This document shows, one piece after another, positions 32,176 to 40,793 of a stretch of DNA of 50,952 bases. The DNA lies in contig CAADYN010000127.1 in assembly GCA_900753285.1 (NCBI GenBank), forward strand, positions 1 to 50,952. Direction: 5' to 3'. Each line of letters begins with the position of its first letter. Positions within the stretch are counted from its first letter, which is position 1. The stretch is from Clostridia bacterium (GTDB taxonomy: Bacteria; Bacillota; Clostridia; Oscillospirales; CAG-272). Both the position numbers and the translations under genes were made by a program. The notes beneath the pieces were generated by a model. That model saw only the letters and a list, made by a program, of their open reading frames with translations. It did not search any database and was not told the origin of the DNA.

Positions 32176-34038
32176 GTGGGAAAGATAAACGACAAACTGA
32201 AAGATACTCTGAATAAATCGGAATTTTGCGATAAAAGGCTAAAATATAGGGGCTTTTGTCGCAAAATAACCTTAAATCAGAGGCTTCTTAGAACTCCGCT
32301 GGAAATCGTGAAAATCATCGCGGAATACGAGCCGACGTACTTTGCCTTCTCCGTTCCGCAGATTATAGTGAGCGCATTCCTGACCCTTGCGGCTGTCTAT
32401 TTTCCGAAGCTGATAATCGAGCGGCTCATGGGCGGGCAGTCTTATTCCGCGTCGCTTTCCGTAATACTCGGCTATGCAACAGTGCTTCTCCTGCTGAAGG
32501 TCGGCGAGGTCGTACTGAGGAACAAAAGCAGTCTCCGCGCGGCGATGTTTTCTTCAAAGATAAGAAAAAAAGTCGGTCAAAACTCTATGCACACCGAACT
32601 TAGCGCGATTGAAGACCCGACGACACGCGACATCATTCGTTTAGCCGGACGCGCCGCAGACCTCACAAGCACGATGGGAACGGTCGAGGGAATCATCTCC
32701 GACGTGATAGCGATTCTCGGACTGGCATGGATTGTAGTTCGCCTTGACTTTTTGTTCATCCTTTTGGTGCTCCTGACCCTCACCGCGAAAGCTGTATTTG
32801 TAAGGATAGAATACCACTTCGCACAAAAAAGCAGAACTCTCGAGGCGGAGAACAACCGAAACGGGGATTATCTTAACTACATCTCCTATTTTAGCGAAGG
32901 TGCCGAGAAGGAAATACGCCTGAACAACCTGCAAAACCGATTCATGCAGAAGGTGGCGAAATACAGAAACACCATGCTCGGCATCGAATACAAGGAGTAC
33001 AAAAGGTCCGCGCTTTCGGGTATTTTAATGGCAGTGCTCGTCGGCGTGCAGACCTTCCTACTCATCTGGATTCTCTCGAAGAGATACCTGGACGGCGTAA
33101 TTTCGATAGCGGACTTCACGATGTATTTTTCAGCCGTGACAATGCTCTCCGCGCAGCTCTCCTCCGTCAGCGACAAAATAGGACGGTACAACAGGCAGGC
33201 GCTTGACATTGCCGAATACAACAAGCTGCTGACGGCGGTGAAGGAAAACTACTCCGAAGAAAGTTCTGACGAGAGCGTTCCCGCGTCCGAAGAAACTGAA
33301 ATCGTGTTCCATGACGTCTCTTTCGCCTACCCCAACACGGACAAAACGGTGCTTGAGCATATAAGCATCACCATATCGGACAGAGAAAAGCTCGTGATAG
33401 TGGGAGAGAACGGCTCGGGAAAAAGCACATTTATAAAGCTCCTGTGCAAATTCTATCGCCCGACTGCGGGAAAAATTACGCTGAACGGAGTGGACATATG
33501 GGATATACCGAACGACAGCTATTTTCAGACGATATCCGCGGTATTTCAGGACTTCAAGAATTTCTCGTTCACTGTCAGAGAAAACATCACGATGAGCGAG
33601 AGCGGAGACGACAAGGCTGTTGACAAAGCAGTGGAGACGACCGGACTCACGGAATGCGTAGAAAAGCTGCCGAACGGACTTGACACATACCTCACGCGCC
33701 AGTTTGACACGGACGGAACGGAGCTTTCGGGAGGACAGGCACAAAAGCTGGCAATAGCGCGCGCCATGTACAAAGGCTCTCCCATTCTGGTGCTCGACGA
33801 ACCTACGGCAAACCTTGACCCGAAAGCCGAGAGCGAGATTTACATGGATCTTTTCAGCGCGGCGAAGGACAAGACCACGATATTTATCTCTCACCGTCTC
33901 GCGGCGTCCTCTGTTGCTGACAAAATCGCGGTTTTCTGTGAGGGAAAAATCATAGAATACGGCACGCACGACTCTCTCATGGCACAAAACGGCAGATATT
34001 CCGAAATGTACCGCAAGCAAAGCCGAGAATATATCTAA
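32176..34038 (+). CDS. ABC exporter, membrane plus ATPase half 2, with repeat-encoded N-terminus
   Basis: 620 codons. GTG 32176 is chosen because AAGGAGGG at 32161-32168 ends 7 bases before it. Residues about 9-38 are coded by a 90-bp palindromic repeat (32201-32290) inserted in frame. After that come six spans and an ATPase with Walker A GENGSGKSTFIK, signature LSGGQAQKLAIARA, Walker B ILVLDEPTANLDP and H-loop ISHRLAA. Both halves have the catalytic Glu, so both sites may be active. It ends at a strong terminator. Confidence 0.9.
   Translation: MGKINDKLKDTLNKSEFCDKRLKYRGFCRKITLNQRLLRTPLEIVKIIAEYEPTYFAFSVPQIIVSAFLTLAAVYFPKLIIERLMGGQSYSASLSVILGYATVLLLLKVGEVVLRNKSSLRAAMFSSKIRKKVGQNSMHTELSAIEDPTTRDIIRLAGRAADLTSTMGTVEGIISDVIAILGLAWIVVRLDFLFILLVLLTLTAKAVFVRIEYHFAQKSRTLEAENNRNGDYLNYISYFSEGAEKEIRLNNLQNRFMQKVAKYRNTMLGIEYKEYKRSALSGILMAVLVGVQTFLLIWILSKRYLDGVISIADFTMYFSAVTMLSAQLSSVSDKIGRYNRQALDIAEYNKLLTAVKENYSEESSDESVPASEETEIVFHDVSFAYPNTDKTVLEHISITISDREKLVIVGENGSGKSTFIKLLCKFYRPTAGKITLNGVDIWDIPNDSYFQTISAVFQDFKNFSFTVRENITMSESGDDKAVDKAVETTGLTECVEKLPNGLDTYLTRQFDTDGTELSGGQAQKLAIARAMYKGSPILVLDEPTANLDPKAESEIYMDLFSAAKDKTTIFISHRLAASSVADKIAVFCEGKIIEYGTHDSLMAQNGRYSEMYRKQSREYI
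32201..32290 (+). repeat. 90-bp palindromic element inserted in frame in an ABC exporter gene
   Basis: The outer arms contain AAGA..CTCTGA (left) and TCAGAG..TCTT (right). An inner stem pairs ATTTTGCGATAAAAG (32223-32237) with CTTTTGTCGCAAAAT (32253-32267) at 14 of 15 positions. Length is 90 bases, a multiple of three, with no stop in the coding frame. The outer parts GATACTCTGAATAA and AATCAGAGGCTTC recur at 48491-48574. It looks like a mobile palindromic element that tolerates insertion into a protein, like the Rickettsia palindromic elements. Confidence 0.7.
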
Positions 34039-34043
34039 AACAA

Positions 34044-34093
34044 ATCCGCACCTTGAAGAAATCAGACAACGGTTTCACAGGTGCGGATTTTTC
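34044..34093 (+). terminator. Terminator after the ABC exporter pair
   Basis: ATCCGCACCT (34044-34053) pairs perfectly with AGGTGCGGAT (34079-34088), followed by TTTTT. It overlaps the end of the leftward gene. Confidence 0.85.
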
Positions 34094-34694
34094 ATATTCT
34101 CTCGAAGCAGGATTTACTACAGTTGTACAAATACCCACGATAGTCGAAGGTGGTATAGTCGGCTTTGGTTTTCGCGTTATAACAGTTTCCGAAGATGAGC
34201 AGATACTCTTCCCCGCCGAGCGCAAAAGCCTTGACCTCACGCATCCATTTGGCGATAAAGGCGAGCTTTTTCCATTCCGCAGTGTCGCGCTCGTCGCATG
34301 TGGAGTAGCTTATGACGACTTTCAGGGGACATTTGACGTGGATGAGCTTCATAATCTCGTCAGTCCAGTCCTTTCGCGAGTTCTCGTGCTCTACCGCCGC
34401 CATTAAATCCCACAAATGCGCGCTCAGATTCAAACCATGCGCTTCCTCTTCCATCTCGTGATACCGCGTAACCCAGCCGACCGTGTCAATGCGGAAATAC
34501 TCGTGCTGTGCCGTCATGCCGTTTTCACTGATGATTTTATGCACAATATACTTGTTGACAAGCTCCGTGTACGCCATTTCGTTGTTTCGGTATAGGTCAA
34601 GATACGTCGCCTTCCCCCACTCCATCGGAAATGACGGGAGCATATCCTCTGTCACGAGCGTCTCTTCCCTCGCTTCACTCCTTTTTTCATTCAC
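34092..34694 (-). CDS. Conserved-looking protein of unknown function
   Basis: 200 codons. The product is soluble, rich in aromatic residues and acidic, with DMLPSFPMEWGKATYLDLYRNNEMAYTELVNKYIVHKI and CDERDTAEWKKLAFIAKWMREVKAF, but I recognise no domain. A Cys near the end and several His could matter. The start is unclear. TATACT at 34699-34704 (minus strand) would put transcription at about the ATG 34694, so either the mRNA is leaderless or a later start is used, for example GTG 34655. Function unknown. Confidence 0.6.
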   Translation of the reverse strand: MNEKRSEAREETLVTEDMLPSFPMEWGKATYLDLYRNNEMAYTELVNKYIVHKIISENGMTAQHEYFRIDTVGWVTRYHEMEEEAHGLNLSAHLWDLMAAVEHENSRKDWTDEIMKLIHVKCPLKVVISYSTCDERDTAEWKKLAFIAKWMREVKAFALGGEEYLLIFGNCYNAKTKADYTTFDYRGYLYNCSKSCFERI

Positions 34695-34759
34695 TTACAG
34701 TATAGCACATCCCGCCGCCGCATAAAAGCTACTCCGCCGTATTTTTATGAAAAATTGCA

Positions 34760-34788
34760 TTGACATCACCAAACTCCTGCGGTAAAAT
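34760..34788 (+). promoter_or_regulatory. Promoter of the esterase operon
   Basis: TTGACA (34760-34765), 17 bases and TAAAAT (34783-34788), 29 bases before the ATG at 34818. Confidence 0.65.
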
Positions 34789-34817
34789 ATAGTTATCGTG
34801 TGCGAGGTGGTGAAAAT

Positions 34818-35663
34818 ATGCGTCCGATGAAGCCTGACAAAGATATCTGCGTCAAAAAAATCCATATTCCGGCGAAAAAGCGGAGTATTCCTGCATTAAT
34901 TCTCTCACCCAAAGGCAATACTCAGCCGAAAACCGGAGTTCTGTGGCTCCACGGCGGCGGCTACATCCTCGGAATGAAGGAAATGGTGTATGCTTCCCGC
35001 GCGGTTGATTTGGTGAAATATTTCGGCGCAGTGGTAGTATCTCCGGGGTACAGATTAGCTCCGTTCTTCCCATATCCCGCCGCGCTTGACGACTGCTATG
35101 ACGCACTTTTGTACATGAAAAGCCATGCCGCGGAGCTTGGTATTCGTGAAAATCAGCTCATGGTAGGCGGTGAGAGTGCGGGCGGCGGACTTTGCGCATC
35201 CGTCTGCATAAAGGCTCGCGACACAGGAGAGGGGAACATTGCGTTTCAGATGCCGCTCTACCCTATGATTGACGACCGCGACACCGAAAGCTCCCGCGAC
35301 AATCACAGCAAAATCTGGAACACAAGACGAAATCACTTCGCATGGCGGTGCTATCTTCGCGGGCAGGACAGAACCGACCTCTCACCATACGCGTCCCCTG
35401 CAAGACTTACGGACTATCACGGATTGCCGCCTGCATACACATTTGTCGGAGACGGAGAACCGTTTCACAGCGAAACCGTCGAATATTTTAACAAGCTGAG
35501 GTTATGCGGGATTCCTGCTACAGTGGATGTGTATCACTCTGATATGCACGCGTTCGACATGATGAAGCCGGAGGAAAAGCTTAGCAAAGAAGCCGTGCAA
35601 AGATTCAACGAGCAGTTTGAATACGCACGTCAGCACTACTTCGCGCCGCAGAAACAGAAATAA
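34818..35663 (+). CDS. HSL-type alpha/beta hydrolase (esterase)
   Basis: 281 codons from ATG 34818 (GAGGTGG 34804-34810); a GTG at 34800 overlaps the RBS. It shows the hormone-sensitive-lipase hallmarks: HGGG oxyanion motif (45-48), nucleophile elbow GESAGG (Ser120), Asp212 in GDGEPF and His244 in DMHAFD. It should hydrolyse short acyl esters; cytoplasmic, no signal peptide. The following FMN-binding gene is 10 bases away and probably co-transcribed. Confidence 0.9.
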   Translation: MRPMKPDKDICVKKIHIPAKKRSIPALILSPKGNTQPKTGVLWLHGGGYILGMKEMVYASRAVDLVKYFGAVVVSPGYRLAPFFPYPAALDDCYDALLYMKSHAAELGIRENQLMVGGESAGGGLCASVCIKARDTGEGNIAFQMPLYPMIDDRDTESSRDNHSKIWNTRRNHFAWRCYLRGQDRTDLSPYASPARLTDYHGLPPAYTFVGDGEPFHSETVEYFNKLRLCGIPATVDVYHSDMHAFDMMKPEEKLSKEAVQRFNEQFEYARQHYFAPQKQK

Positions 35664-35673
35664 TGAGGATATT

Positions 35674-36153
35674 ATGTTCAGAGAATTAAGAAGAAAGATG
35701 AGAGAAATCAGCACGGAGGCGGCAAAACAGCTCCTCAAGATAGAGCGCCGCGGAATTTTGGCAGTGAACGGCGAGGACGGATATCCGTATGCGATTCCGC
35801 TCAACTACTACAACGAAGAGCAGAACAAAATCTACTTCCACGGAGCGAGAGCCGGATATAAGTACGACATGATAAAAGCCTCGGACAAGGTCTGCTTCAC
35901 AGTCGTGGGAAAAGAGCAGATTAAAAATCCCGATGAACAGTGGGCGCCGTATCTCCGGAGCGCAGTCGTGTTCGGAAGATGCCGCTTCATGGAAAACACG
36001 CCCGAGACGATGGAGATACTGAAAGCCCTCGCCATGAAGTACTTTCCAACGGAAGATATTGCAGATAAAGAAATCGCCGCTTCGGGAAAAGCCGTGCAGA
36101 TGTATGAGATAGTAATCGAGCACATCAGCGGAAAAGAAGTGCAGGAAAAGTAA
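35674..36153 (+). CDS. Pyridoxamine-phosphate-oxidase-like FMN-binding protein (NimA-like)
   Basis: 159 codons from ATG 35674 (TGAGGA 35663-35668). The pattern RGILAVNGEDGYPYAIPLNYYNEEQNKIYFHGARAGYKYDMIKASDKVCFTVVG is that of the split-barrel flavoprotein group related to 5-nitroimidazole reductase NimA (His in FHGARAGYK). It probably reduces a small molecule with FMN. It lies in the esterase-DUF5131 operon. The exact substrate is not visible. Confidence 0.85.
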   Translation: MFRELRRKMREISTEAAKQLLKIERRGILAVNGEDGYPYAIPLNYYNEEQNKIYFHGARAGYKYDMIKASDKVCFTVVGKEQIKNPDEQWAPYLRSAVVFGRCRFMENTPETMEILKALAMKYFPTEDIADKEIAASGKAVQMYEIVIEHISGKEVQEK

Positions 36154-36154
36154 T

Positions 36155-36973
36155 TTGCAGAACGATAATATTTACGCAAGCTGGAACCCGTGGCACGGAT
36201 GCACAAAAATCAGCCCCGGATGCAAATACTGCTATGTATACAGGCAGGACGCAATGTACGGGACTGAAAAAGCGTCATATCTCTGCCGAAAAAACGCGGA
36301 TTTTGACCTCCCGATACGCAAAAAGCGCGACGGAAAATGGAAAATACCGTCCGGCAGGATAGTTTTCACCTGCTTCACCTCGGATTTTCTCTTGAGCGAC
36401 GCCGACCCGTGGAGAGAGGACTGCTGGGACATGATTCGGCAGAGGTCTGACTGCTGCTTCTATTTTTTCACAAAGCGAATCGACCGACTTGAAAAATGCC
36501 TTCCGTCCGACTGGGGCAGCGGGTACGAGAACGTCATAATCGGCTGTACCGTCGAGAATCAGGAGATGGCGGACTACAGGCTTCCGATTTTCCTCTCGAT
36601 CCCCATTTGCCACAGAGCTATTGTAGTCGCGCCCATGCTGACCCCGCTCGACATTCGCACATACCTGAATCCCGATAAAGTGGAAGAAGTGAACGCAAGC
36701 GGAGAATCGGGACAGGACGCGCGAATGTGCAATTACGAATGGATTCTCTCCCTCAGACAGCAGTGCGTGGACAGCGATATCCCGTTTCAGTTCCACCAGA
36801 CGGGCGCGAATTTCATAAAGGACGGAAAAACCTACCGTATTCCTCGGAGACAGCAGATAGCACAGGCAAGAAAAGCGGGTATTGACTACAAAATCGCAGA
36901 GCGTGACATTCCCGCAAGCGCACTCAGCCAAATTCAGACGGAGCAGGACGAAGAACAGCTTACATTAATATAA
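36155..36973 (+). CDS. DUF5131 (phage Gp37/Gp68-like) Cys-motif protein
   Basis: 272 codons from TTG 36155; GTGCAGGAAAAG gives a weak RBS just before. The start SWNPWHGCTKISPGCKYCYVYR carries Cys16, Cys23 and Cys26, and the family pattern IIGCTVENQEMADYRLP, ASGESGQDAR and PFQFHQTGANF is clear. The Cys set can bind an Fe-S cluster and the fold is thought to be radical-SAM related. Such proteins are known in phages and bacteria, role unclear. Overlap with the PPOx gene is nearly zero. Confidence 0.85.
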   Translation: MQNDNIYASWNPWHGCTKISPGCKYCYVYRQDAMYGTEKASYLCRKNADFDLPIRKKRDGKWKIPSGRIVFTCFTSDFLLSDADPWREDCWDMIRQRSDCCFYFFTKRIDRLEKCLPSDWGSGYENVIIGCTVENQEMADYRLPIFLSIPICHRAIVVAPMLTPLDIRTYLNPDKVEEVNASGESGQDARMCNYEWILSLRQQCVDSDIPFQFHQTGANFIKDGKTYRIPRRQQIAQARKAGIDYKIAERDIPASALSQIQTEQDEEQLTLI

Positions 36974-36976
36974 AAA

Positions 36977-37053
36977 GCAGGAATTCATTCCACCACCAAA
37001 TGTTAGAGTACAGAACTAACAAACTGATGGCGGTCATGAATCCCTGCTCTTTT
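36977..37053. terminator. Long bidirectional terminator
   Basis: GCAGGAATTCAT (36977-36988) pairs with ATGAATCCCTGC (37036-37047), one bulge, then TCTTTTTT. An inner GTTAG/CTAAC stem and CCACC/GGCGG pairing make a longer folded core. AAAAA at 36972-36976 gives a T-run on the other strand, serving the leftward SRAP gene. Confidence 0.75.
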
Positions 37054-37054
37054 T

Positions 37055-37663
37055 TCAACATACTTCCGCTGTGAGAGTACAAACTCTTTTCCGCGTGAGC
37101 ACGTCCTTTGCGTAGGATTCATCGTACAGCCAGTCCTTCATTTCCTCGCGGTCGACAAATACGGGCATTCTGTCGTGAATCTTCGACGGCGCTCCAATCG
37201 CAGGTGTCGTCAGGATAACGTACCGTCTTTCGTCTTCAAACACCCTCTCAAACGCCGCCATGAGTATCGCTCCGCGCTCGTCAAAATAACGCCATCTCTG
37301 CTTTCCCGACCATTCGTAGTAGCCCGACGCCAGAACAAGCGCACGTCCCGTTTCAAACGACTGCCTGAACATGGGTTTATACATAGCAGTCTCCGCACGG
37401 GCGTTGATTATCAGCCGTTTTGCGCTTTTCACCTGCGTTCCGGCAAAGTTCTGCTGTGCATCATCAGTTGAAGAAGGTGCGGGAAATCCCCATATTGCCC
37501 GATGTGCTCTCACCGCCGCGTATGAGCCGTAGATTATCGGTATCTCATCCCCCGGGAACACCTCTCCGCGACGGAAATACTTCTCCGCACTTCCCTTTTT
37601 CTCTCTTTCAATTATTCCGAGCAGCTCGTCGTCGTCCAGCCAAGCCTGATATCTTCCGCACAC
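37055..37663 (-). CDS. SRAP family protein (YedK/HMCES)
   Basis: 202 codons from GTG 37663, which is required to place the catalytic Cys at position 2 (MCGRYQAW). GGAG at 37674-37677 precedes it. Further hallmarks: INARAET (Asn and Glu) and LASGYYEW (Glu) near 115, and TTPAIGAPSKIHDRMPVF (His). These proteins form a covalent bond to abasic sites in single-stranded DNA and protect them during replication. It is divergent from trkA. Confidence 0.93.
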   Translation of the reverse strand: MCGRYQAWLDDDELLGIIEREKKGSAEKYFRRGEVFPGDEIPIIYGSYAAVRAHRAIWGFPAPSSTDDAQQNFAGTQVKSAKRLIINARAETAMYKPMFRQSFETGRALVLASGYYEWSGKQRWRYFDERGAILMAAFERVFEDERRYVILTTPAIGAPSKIHDRMPVFVDREEMKDWLYDESYAKDVLTRKRVCTLTAEVC

Positions 37664-37741
37664 AGTATTTCATCTCCTGTCGTTATTTGTTGCAATATAT
37701 AAATTTTTGTTCTTGTTGCCCCGCGTACATTTGTTTCTTTT

Positions 37742-37817
37742 ATTATGCCATATATTTATCTGATTGTCAAGTGCTTCGGCGAAAACGATTGACAAATGTA
37801 TTTGACGGTAGTATAAT
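37742..37817. promoter_or_regulatory. Divergent promoters for SRAP and trkA
   Basis: Minus strand: TTGACA (37770-37765), 17 bases, CATAAT (37747-37742). Plus strand: TTGACA (37789-37794), 17 bases, TATAAT (37812-37817), a consensus-like pair about 38 bases before the trkA ATG. The -35 boxes are back to back. Confidence 0.8.
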
Positions 37818-37854
37818 AGTTTCGATAATAAAATTAACAGGATATTGTATTTAA

Positions 37855-39213
37855 ATGAAGATAATCGTTTGCGGATGCGGTAAGATTGGCTCCGCTATAA
37901 TCGAAAAACTGTCAGAAGAAGGTCACGATGTTATTGTTATCGACAAAGAGCAAGCTGTCGTCACCGAAATCGCGAATATCCATGATGTTATGGGAGTTGT
38001 GGGAAACTGCGCCGACTGTGAAACGCTTGAAGACGCGGGAGTTGCCGAAGCGGAGCTGTTTATAGCAGTTACCGGCTCGGATGAGATGAATATGCTCTCG
38101 TGCTTCCTCGCTAAGAGAATGGGAGCCGGCGCAACTATCGCAAGAATACGCACTCCCGAATACAACGACGCTTCCCTTGACTTCATGAAACGTGAGCTTG
38201 GCTTATCCATGGCGATAAATCCCGAGCTTATGGCGGCACGAGAGCTGTTTGACCTATTAAAGCTCCCATCGGCGGCAAAGGTTGAGGCATTCGCGCGCAG
38301 AGCATTTGAAGTGGTTGAATTAAAGCTGAGAGAAAACTCGCCTCTTGACGGATATGCGCTCCGTGAGATTGCCGAAAAATTCAAGACACGCGTGCTCGTC
38401 TGCATGGTTCAGCGCGATAAGGAGTTTTACATTCCCGACGGTAACTTTGTGCTGAAATCGAATGACAAAATCGGTATCGTCGCCTCACACAGCGAAATCA
38501 CAAACTTCCTCGCCCGCACGGGTCTCATGCAGAAAAGCGCAAAACGCGTCATGATACTCGGCGGAAGCAGAACGGCATTCTATCTCGCGAAGATGCTTGA
38601 AGGAAGCGGAAACACCGTAAAAATCATCGAAAACAATCCCGAAAAGGCGGAAGAGCTTGCACAGCTTCTCCCCGACGCTACGATAATCAAAGGAGACGGC
38701 GCGGAACAGGAGTTGCTGCTTGAGGAAGGCCTTCGCTCAATGGACGCTTTTGCCGCACTCACCGGACTTGACGAGCAGAACATCCTCATTTCAATCTATG
38801 CCCAGTCTCAAAGCGTACCGAAGGTAATATCAAAGGTGAACCGACCGGAGCTGTCTTCCCTCGCCGAAAAGCTTGGAGTTGACTCCGTGATCTCTCCGAA
38901 AAACGTCATTGCGGATGTGCTTGTCCAGTATGCGCGCGCACTCGAAAACTCTCGCGGAAGCAACGTTGAGACGATGTACAACCTCATGGACGGCGCGGCG
39001 GAGGCACTGGAATTCAGCGTAAACTCCGCGTCAGTCGTAACAAACGTCCCTCTGAGAGACCTCACGCTCAAGCCGAACATAATCATCGCCGGAATCATAC
39101 GCTCACGCAGGACTATAGTTCCGGGTGGTAACGATATGATTCTCTCTGGCGACCGCGTAATAGTCATAGCCGCCGGAAAGAAGCTCCACGACCTGACCGA
39201 CATCGCGCTGTGA
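37855..39213 (+). CDS. trkA: Trk potassium channel regulatory subunit TrkA
   Basis: 452 codons from ATG 37855. Two RCK units, each with a Rossmann nucleotide site: GCGKIGSAII near 7-16 with VIVIDKEQ, and MILGGSRTAFYLAKML near 230. Each is followed by an RCK_C domain. It binds NAD(H)/ATP and gates TrkH at the membrane. The length is normal. It is 21 bases before trkH in the same operon. Confidence 0.95.
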   Translation: MKIIVCGCGKIGSAIIEKLSEEGHDVIVIDKEQAVVTEIANIHDVMGVVGNCADCETLEDAGVAEAELFIAVTGSDEMNMLSCFLAKRMGAGATIARIRTPEYNDASLDFMKRELGLSMAINPELMAARELFDLLKLPSAAKVEAFARRAFEVVELKLRENSPLDGYALREIAEKFKTRVLVCMVQRDKEFYIPDGNFVLKSNDKIGIVASHSEITNFLARTGLMQKSAKRVMILGGSRTAFYLAKMLEGSGNTVKIIENNPEKAEELAQLLPDATIIKGDGAEQELLLEEGLRSMDAFAALTGLDEQNILISIYAQSQSVPKVISKVNRPELSSLAEKLGVDSVISPKNVIADVLVQYARALENSRGSNVETMYNLMDGAAEALEFSVNSASVVTNVPLRDLTLKPNIIIAGIIRSRRTIVPGGNDMILSGDRVIVIAAGKKLHDLTDIAL

Positions 39214-39234
39214 GCAGGATAACGGGGTTTAGCT

Positions 39235-40680
39235 ATGAATCGTAAAATGATTTTTTATACAATCGGACAGCTCGTGCTCCTCGAAAGCGTCCTGCTTCTG
39301 CTCCCATGTGTGACGGCTCTCGTCTATGCGGAATATGCCTGTGCGCTGTCGTACTTTGCGGTTGCGGCAGGTGCTGCTGTCGTTGGTTTTGCTTTGACCT
39401 TTCTGCTGCGCAAAGCCGACAGAACAATATACGCGCGCGAGGGTCTTGTCACTGTAGCTCTCGCATGGGTGGTGCTGTCTGCCATAGGCGCGCTTCCGTT
39501 TGTGCTGTCGGGTGATATTCCCTCATATGTCGACGCGTTTTTCGAAATAGTCAGCGGATTCACCACAACGGGCGCGTCAATTCTTACAAATATCGAAGTT
39601 CTCACGCACGGCTCACTCTTCTGGCGCAGCTTCTCTCACTGGATTGGCGGCCTGGGAGTGCTCGTTCTCATGATGGCGATAATGCCGAACGGTGAGGGTC
39701 GCTCAATACATATAATCCGCGCGGAGATGCCCGGTCCTAAGGTCGACAAAATCGTGCCGAAGGTTCGCGAAACCGCAAAGATACTGTACCTCATCTATGT
39801 TGTGCTGACAATTATCGAGGTGATTTTCCTGCTGTTCGGCGGAATGACTTTGTTTGAGGCTTTGCTTCATGCTTTCGGAACTGCCGGAACGGGCGGATTC
39901 GGCATAAAGGGAGACAGTCTCGCGTCATATTCCACGTACATCAAGTGGGTAGTGGCGATATTCATGCTCATCTTCGGCGTGAACTTCAACGTCTACTACT
40001 TCATTCTGATAAAAAAGTTCTCTCAGGCACTGAAAAGCGAGGAGCTTCATGTGTTCCTCGGAATCGTTTTAGTCTCATCCGGCATAATCACCGCGAACAT
40101 ATGGAAAACCTCCGCCTCTGTGGGAAGTGCTGTCACCGACGCCGTGTTCCAAGTCTCGTCGATAATCACGACAACGGGATTTTCTTCGGTTGACTTTGAC
40201 CTCTGGCCGCAGCTGTCGAAAACCGTGTTGTTCCTGCTCATGTTCATCGGAGGATGCGCAGGCTCTACGGCAGGCGGACTAAAGGTTTCTCGTGTGATTA
40301 TCATGTACAAGTCAGCCAGACGCGAGCTGAGGCGAATACTGCACCCGCGCTCCGTGTCTTCCCTGAAATTCGAGGGCAAAACAGTCGACAGCGAAGCCGA
40401 GCATGGTGTTTTGTCGTATTTTGCCATGTATTTCATCGTGTTCGCACTGCTTTTGTTCCTGCTCTGCCTTGAACCGCTCGATTTTGAGACGAATGTCACG
40501 GCAGTCACGGCTTGCTACAACAACATCGGACCGGGATTTGCCGGAGTAGGTCCTATGGCGTCCTTCGCGGGATATTCGGACTTCTCGAAGCTGGTTCTCT
40601 CCGCGGCGATGCTTCTCGGCAGGCTGGAGCTTTATCCGCTTCTTCTGACGTTCGCTCCCTCCACGTGGGCAAAAAAATAA
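39235..40680 (+). CDS. trkH: Trk potassium uptake channel subunit TrkH
   Basis: 481 codons from ATG 39235. It has about ten membrane spans and pore-loop filter patterns in the four repeats: TTGASIL, GTGGFGIKG, TTGFSSVDFD and NIGPGFAGVG. The Gly of each loop lines the K+ filter. SLFWRSFSHWIGGLGVLVLMMAI and GGCAGSTAGGLKVSRV are Trk hallmarks. It is in an operon with TrkA. Confidence 0.95.
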   Translation: MNRKMIFYTIGQLVLLESVLLLLPCVTALVYAEYACALSYFAVAAGAAVVGFALTFLLRKADRTIYAREGLVTVALAWVVLSAIGALPFVLSGDIPSYVDAFFEIVSGFTTTGASILTNIEVLTHGSLFWRSFSHWIGGLGVLVLMMAIMPNGEGRSIHIIRAEMPGPKVDKIVPKVRETAKILYLIYVVLTIIEVIFLLFGGMTLFEALLHAFGTAGTGGFGIKGDSLASYSTYIKWVVAIFMLIFGVNFNVYYFILIKKFSQALKSEELHVFLGIVLVSSGIITANIWKTSASVGSAVTDAVFQVSSIITTTGFSSVDFDLWPQLSKTVLFLLMFIGGCAGSTAGGLKVSRVIIMYKSARRELRRILHPRSVSSLKFEGKTVDSEAEHGVLSYFAMYFIVFALLLFLLCLEPLDFETNVTAVTACYNNIGPGFAGVGPMASFAGYSDFSKLVLSAAMLLGRLELYPLLLTFAPSTWAKK

Positions 40681-40690
40681 GATTTTTAAG

Positions 40691-40724
40691 CAAGTGATGC
40701 CGAAAAGTGTCGCTTGTTTTTTTT
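40691..40724 (+). terminator. Terminator after trkH
   Basis: CAAGTGA (40691-40697) pairs with TCGCTTG (40710-40716), then an 8-base T-run. Confidence 0.8.
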
Positions 40725-40732
40725 GTTACATA

Positions 40733-40761
40733 TTGTATTCCGCCGTTTTTTGCGATATAAT
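40733..40761 (+). promoter_or_regulatory. Promoter of the MFS transporter gene
   Basis: TTGTAT (40733-40738), 17 bases and TATAAT (40756-40761), 32 bases before ATG 40794. Confidence 0.65.
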
Positions 40762-40793
40762 ACCATTGATTTTGTAAAAAGAAGGTCATGCCC

